Positions 60,116-64,000 of a stretch of 64,000 bases of DNA are shown piece after piece. The position numbers and the translations under genes are program-made. Below the pieces are notes generated by a model, which did no database searches, had not been told where the DNA came from, and saw nothing but the letters and a program-made list of their open reading frames with translations. Numbering within the stretch: position 1 is the stretch's first letter; each line of letters opens with the position of its first letter. Source of the stretch: Burkholderiaceae bacterium (lineage in GTDB: Bacteria; Pseudomonadota; Gammaproteobacteria; Burkholderiales; Burkholderiaceae_E); assembly GCA_021463505.1 (NCBI GenBank), contig JAJTYR010000009.1:1-64000 (forward strand). The letters run 5' to 3'.

Positions 60116-61627
60116 TTACCGGCCGCTCGCCGCTGTCGCAGGCAGCGCCCGGACCCGGCGCAGCTTGCCGCTGACCGGGTTCGCCTGCGGCAGGCAGTCA
60201 TCGAGCGTCAGGTCCACCCGTTCGACGCCCTGGGCCTCGAGGAAGCGCGCCAGTGCACGCACCGCACGCCGGCCGGCGACTGCGCGCCGCCGCGCCCCGG
60301 GTGCGTCCACGCGCAGGCGCAGCGCGTTGCGCGCCGTCTGGATCAACTGGAAGCGGTGCACGCCGGCTTCCTCTTCGATGACCGTTTCGACGGCCAGCGG
60401 CAGCAGCCGCACGCCGCGGCCCCCGGCGCCATCGAGCACCAGCACATCGTCGCGACGGCCCTGCACGCGCACGGACGGGCGCCGTTGGCCACATGGACAT
60501 GGCGTGGCGTCGACCGTCACGCTGTCGCCGAGATCGTAGCGGATCACCGGCTGCACGCGGTTGGCCAGGTTCGTCAGCAGCACCGTGTCCGACGGCTGGC
60601 CCGGCGGCACTGGCTGTCCGCGCGCGTCCACCGGTTCGAGTTCGACCCAGTCGTCGTTCAGGTGCAGTCGTCCGTGCCGGCACCCGAATGCAATCTGCAT
60701 GCATTCGGAGGCGCCGTAGTCCTCGACCACGGGACAGGCGAAGCCATCGGCGATCGCCGCCCGGTCGGCGGCGGTCAGCGCCTCGCCGCCGCTCCAGACG
60801 GTGCGCGGGCGGATTCCGAGCCGACCTTCGCACTGTTCGCCCGCCAGCAACGCGAGCATGGTCGGGTAGCTGCCGACGAAGGCCGGTTGCCAGTCGTTCA
60901 GCTGCGACACCAGCACGTCGAGCGGCTGCAGGATCGAGAAGACGCGCGTGTGCGCCGCGAGCAACGGGTGCAGCCGGCGCTGACGCTCCCACCAGACCAC
61001 GCCGGCGAAGTGGCCGCCCGTGGCGGCCACCAATGCCATGCGCCCCGCGGCGGCAGGCATCTGCCAGGGATCGCCGAGCATCGGCCCGAATTCGAAGCGC
61101 GTCGTGAGCAGCGCCGCATAGATCGCCAGGGCGTCGGGGTCCTGCACGTAGATGCCGGGCACTCCGGTGGTTCCGGAACTGGTCCAGACCGCGTAGTTGC
61201 CGAGATACGGTTCGGCAACGCGCGAGGGGTCCCGGACGAAAGTCTCGAGCTCGTGCCGGCGCAACTGCGCGTCGGTGACCCAGCCGTCGAAATTCGCCAT
61301 CAGTTGCGCGCGCGTGACCGGCGGGCAGACGCGCAGGTCGGTGCACCCGGCAGGCAGGTGCCGGTAATGGGTGCGGTAGAACGCCGAATTCTCGCGGGCG
61401 TGCCCGAGCAGTGCGGCGATGCGCCGCTGGCGCGTCGCGCGCCGGCCGGTGTCGTCGGCAAGATCGTCGAGCCAGATCTCGCGCACCCGCGCGCCCCAGC
61501 GCCAGAGCTCGTCGGTGCCGCGCCACCAGTCCCAGGGATCGCGCCCGCCATCGGGCCCGTGTTCGCTTCTGCCAGCCATGCCGGCAACATAGCGAGGCGG
61601 CGCGCTACCCGGCTTGACCTGAGTCAT
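60116..61627 (-). CDS. Phenylacetate-CoA ligase (PaaK)-like adenylate-forming enzyme, orphan
   Basis: WTSSGTTGVPGIYVQDPDAL...VWSGGEALT...VVEDYGASECMQIAF...PVIRYDLGDSVTV; start could be 61579. Confidence 0.82.
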   Translation of the reverse strand: MTQVKPGSAPPRYVAGMAGRSEHGPDGGRDPWDWWRGTDELWRWGARVREIWLDDLADDTGRRATRQRRIAALLGHARENSAFYRTHYRHLPAGCTDLRVCPPVTRAQLMANFDGWVTDAQLRRHELETFVRDPSRVAEPYLGNYAVWTSSGTTGVPGIYVQDPDALAIYAALLTTRFEFGPMLGDPWQMPAAAGRMALVAATGGHFAGVVWWERQRRLHPLLAAHTRVFSILQPLDVLVSQLNDWQPAFVGSYPTMLALLAGEQCEGRLGIRPRTVWSGGEALTAADRAAIADGFACPVVEDYGASECMQIAFGCRHGRLHLNDDWVELEPVDARGQPVPPGQPSDTVLLTNLANRVQPVIRYDLGDSVTVDATPCPCGQRRPSVRVQGRRDDVLVLDGAGGRGVRLLPLAVETVIEEEAGVHRFQLIQTARNALRLRVDAPGARRRAVAGRRAVRALARFLEAQGVERVDLTLDDCLPQANPVSGKLRRVRALPATAASGR

Positions 61628-61738
61628 TCACGTGACTGGCCGCCACCGGCCGCACAGCCTGTGCCCCGCGTGCGGCCTGCGCTACCATTGCGCCCGCCGA
61701 CGGCGCCGACCGGTGCCGTCCACCCGGAGCGATCGCAG

Positions 61739-62353
61739 ATGCAAGTGGTTTGCCTGGACCTCGAAGGCGTGCTCGTGCCGGAAATCTGGATCGAGTTCTC
61801 CCGTCGGACCGGGATCGTCGAGTTTTCGCGCACCACCCGCGATGAGCCCGACTACGACCGGCTGATGCGTTTTCGTCTCGACCTGCTCGCCCGGCACCGG
61901 CTCAAGCTGAGCGACATCCAGCAGGTGATCGACGGCATGGGGCCGATGCCGGGCGCGCGCGAATTCCTCGACGATCTGCGTGCGCACTACCAGGTGTTCA
62001 TCCTGTCGGACACCTTCTACGAGTTCGCCGAGCCGCTGATGCGCCAGCTTGGTCGCCCGACGTTGCTGTGCCACCGCCTCGACGTGGATGCCACCGGCGT
62101 GGTCCGCGACTATCGCCTGCGCATGCCCGACCAGAAGCGTGCGGCCGTCGAAGCGCTGAAGGGCCTGAATTTCCGGGTGATCGCGGCCGGCGATTCCTAC
62201 AACGACACCGCGATGCTGCTGGCCGCAGATGCCGGTTTCTTCATTCATCCACCCGAATCGATCGTGCAGCAGTTCCCGCAATTCCCGGTGACCCGCAGCT
62301 ACCCGGCACTGCGCGCGGCCATCGATTCGGCCGCGCAGGCGCTGCGCGACTGA
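61739..62353 (+). CDS. thrH: Bifunctional phosphoserine phosphatase/homoserine phosphotransferase ThrH
   Basis: MQVVCLDLEGVLVPEIWIEFSRRTGI...ILSDTFYEFAEPLMRQLGRPTLLCH...AAGDSYNDTAML. Confidence 0.92.
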   Translation: MQVVCLDLEGVLVPEIWIEFSRRTGIVEFSRTTRDEPDYDRLMRFRLDLLARHRLKLSDIQQVIDGMGPMPGAREFLDDLRAHYQVFILSDTFYEFAEPLMRQLGRPTLLCHRLDVDATGVVRDYRLRMPDQKRAAVEALKGLNFRVIAAGDSYNDTAMLLAADAGFFIHPPESIVQQFPQFPVTRSYPALRAAIDSAAQALRD

Positions 62354-62369
62354 CGGGCCGCCCACCCTT

Positions 62370-62396
62370 CGGCGCGGTTGGCGCCGTTTTTCTTTT
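62370..62396 (+). terminator. Rho-independent terminator after thrH
   Basis: CGGCGC-GGTTG-GCGCCG stem-loop followed by TTTTTCTTTT. Confidence 0.75.
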
Positions 62397-62463
62397 ACAA
62401 TTCAAGGTTTTCTTGCGTTTCGCCGCCCCTGGCGGCGGCCCTTTCCCGCGGGATGCCTGCGCC

Positions 62464-62859
62464 ATGCCGATTTACGCCTATCGTTGCGACCACTGCGGCG
62501 TCGAGAAGGACGTGCTGCAAAAGCTCTCCGACGCCCCGCTCGCGGTCTGCCCGGACTGCGGCGCCGAGGCCTTTCACAAGCGCCTGAGTGCGCCGGCGTT
62601 CCAGCTGAAGGGTAGCGGCTGGTACGTCACCGATTTCCGCGACGGTGGCAAGAAGGGCGCGCCCGACGCGAAGCCGTCCGACGGCCGGGCCGACGCGGCC
62701 GCCGACTCCGGGAAGACCGACTCCGCGAAGACCGAGCCGGCTGGTGGCAGGAACGCCGAAGCTGCTGGCGCCAGCGCTGACGCGCCCGGGGCACCCGCGG
62801 CGCCCGTTGCCGGCGCGTCGGCCGCCGGCGCGCCCGCCGCCGGCGCGAAGCAGGGCTGA
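62464..62859 (+). CDS. FmdB-family zinc ribbon protein with Ala/Pro-rich tail
   Basis: [58 protein letters not shown]... Confidence 0.93.
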   Translation: MPIYAYRCDHCGVEKDVLQKLSDAPLAVCPDCGAEAFHKRLSAPAFQLKGSGWYVTDFRDGGKKGAPDAKPSDGRADAAADSGKTDSAKTEPAGGRNAEAAGASADAPGAPAAPVAGASAAGAPAAGAKQG

Positions 62860-62883
62860 CGAACCCCGCGCGAGCTGCATTGC

Positions 62884-63510
62884 ATGCGCAAGTACCTCGT
62901 CACCGGGCTCCTGATCCTGGTGCCCCTTGCCATCACGCTGTGGGTGCTCGACCTGATCGTGACGTCGATGGACCGCACGTTGCTGCTGCTGCCGTTGCAG
63001 TGGCAGCCGCACACGCTGCTGGGGCGCGACATCCCCGGCCTCGGCGTGGTGCTCACCGTGCTGGTGGTGGCACTCACCGGCGTGCTCGCGCGCAACTTCA
63101 TCGGCGAGCGGCTGGTGATCTACTGGGAGGCGCTGCTCGGGCGCATTCCGATCGTGCGCTCGATCTACTCGAGCGTGAAGCAGGTGAGCGACACCATCCT
63201 GTCGCCGAACGGGCAGGCGTTTCGCCGCGCGCTGCTGGTGCAGTACCCGCGCGCCGGCGTCTGGACGATCGCGTTCCAGACCGGCACGCCGGCCGACGAG
63301 GTCCGTCGTCGGGTCGGCATCGAGATGATCTCGGTCTACGTGCCGACGACACCCAACCCGACCTCGGGCTTCTTCCTGATGATGCCGCGCACCGAGACGA
63401 TCGAACTGGACATGAGCGTCGACGAGGCGCTGAAGTACGTGGTGTCCATGGGGGTGGTCGCGCCGCCCGATCGCGGCGGCGCGCCCGTCGTCGCGATGCA
63501 TCGCGAATGA
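62884..63510 (+). CDS. DUF502 family membrane protein
   Basis: [26 protein letters not shown]...[48 protein letters not shown]. Confidence 0.92.
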   Translation: MRKYLVTGLLILVPLAITLWVLDLIVTSMDRTLLLLPLQWQPHTLLGRDIPGLGVVLTVLVVALTGVLARNFIGERLVIYWEALLGRIPIVRSIYSSVKQVSDTILSPNGQAFRRALLVQYPRAGVWTIAFQTGTPADEVRRRVGIEMISVYVPTTPNPTSGFFLMMPRTETIELDMSVDEALKYVVSMGVVAPPDRGGAPVVAMHRE

Positions 63511-63524
63511 ACCGGAGAACATCG

Positions 63525-64000
63525 ATGCGCAGCTGCTACACCGGCCAGCTCTCCATCGGGCACCTCGACCAGGTGGTGACGCTGTTCGGCTGGGTCCATC
63601 GCCGGCGCGACCACGGCGGGGTGATCTTCATCGACCTGCGCGACCGCGAGGGGCTCGCGCAGGTGGTCTGCGACCCCGACCGGCCGCAGGTGTTCGAGGT
63701 GGCCGAGCGGATCCGCAACGAGTACTGCGTCACGGTGATCGGCACGGTGCGCCGCCGGCCCGGGGGCACGGCGAATGCGAACATCCGCAGTGGCGAAGTC
63801 GAGGTGCTCTGCCAGCAGATCGAGATCCTCAACCCATCGGTGACGCCGCCGTTCCAGCTCGACGACGAAAACCTCTCGGAGACGACGCGGCTCACGCATC
63901 GCGTGCTCGACCTGCGCCGCGCGCCGATGCAGCAGAACCTGATGCTGCGCTACCGGGTCGCCATGGAAGTGCGCAGGCATCTCGACGCACTCGGCTTCGT
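63525..64000 (+). CDS. aspS: Aspartate--tRNA ligase, N-terminal part (partial, truncated by window end)
   Basis: [53 protein letters not shown]... Confidence 0.96.
   Translation, partial: MRSCYTGQLSIGHLDQVVTLFGWVHRRRDHGGVIFIDLRDREGLAQVVCDPDRPQVFEVAERIRNEYCVTVIGTVRRRPGGTANANIRSGEVEVLCQQIEILNPSVTPPFQLDDENLSETTRLTHRVLDLRRAPMQQNLMLRYRVAMEVRRHLDALGF

Noticed and set aside
62645-62859. Ala/Pro/Gly-rich tail of the FmdB protein as a separate repeat element
   Set aside because: It is a low-complexity coding tail with imperfect GCC/GGC-rich codon runs, common in GC-rich FmdB homologues, rather than a discrete DNA repeat.

Overview
The window is a contiguous, GC-rich chromosomal segment with betaproteobacterial (Burkholderiales-like) gene order, almost entirely housekeeping. 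In order it contains: the 3' end of tuf; the complete S10-spc-alpha ribosomal protein block (rpsJ to rplQ, including secY, infA, rpmJ and rpoA); a NodI/NodJ-type ABC exporter, cutA, corA, hemB, engB, cytochrome c4, msrPQ, lysA, lptM and a penicillin-binding protein 1A gene; the pilMNOPQ type IV pilus cluster with aroK, aroB and dgt; gltBD, an amidase, a MaoC-like gene and an S4-domain protein gene; and a complete cbb3 oxidase cluster (TauE/SafE-like gene, ccoI, ccoS, ccoN, ccoO, ccoQ, ccoP, ccoG, ccoH and a small membrane protein gene). After these come mtnA with a FucA-like class II aldolase and an ICMT-like methyltransferase, then uvrA, an MFS transporter, ssb, a PaaK-like ligase, thrH, fmdB, a DUF502 gene and the 5' end of aspS. 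I found no CRISPR, tRNA, rRNA, prophage or IS element. The observations I rate highest are: (1) a translationally coupled mtnA-FucA-like aldolase-ICMT-like methyltransferase trio that resembles the DHAP shunt for methylthioadenosine/5'-deoxyadenosine salvage, with an unexplained membrane methyltransferase; (2) an FNR/ANR-type site centred at about -41.5 from a predicted ccoN promoter; (3) good sigma70-like promoters plus structured leaders inside the ribosomal operon, before rplC and before rplN; (4) a compact promoter with a hairpin and T-tract just upstream of pilM; (5) apparent absence of dsbD and resB/ccsA from the places where related genomes usually carry them. No wholly new defence or mobile system is evident. 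All promoter, hairpin and start-site calls were made by eye.
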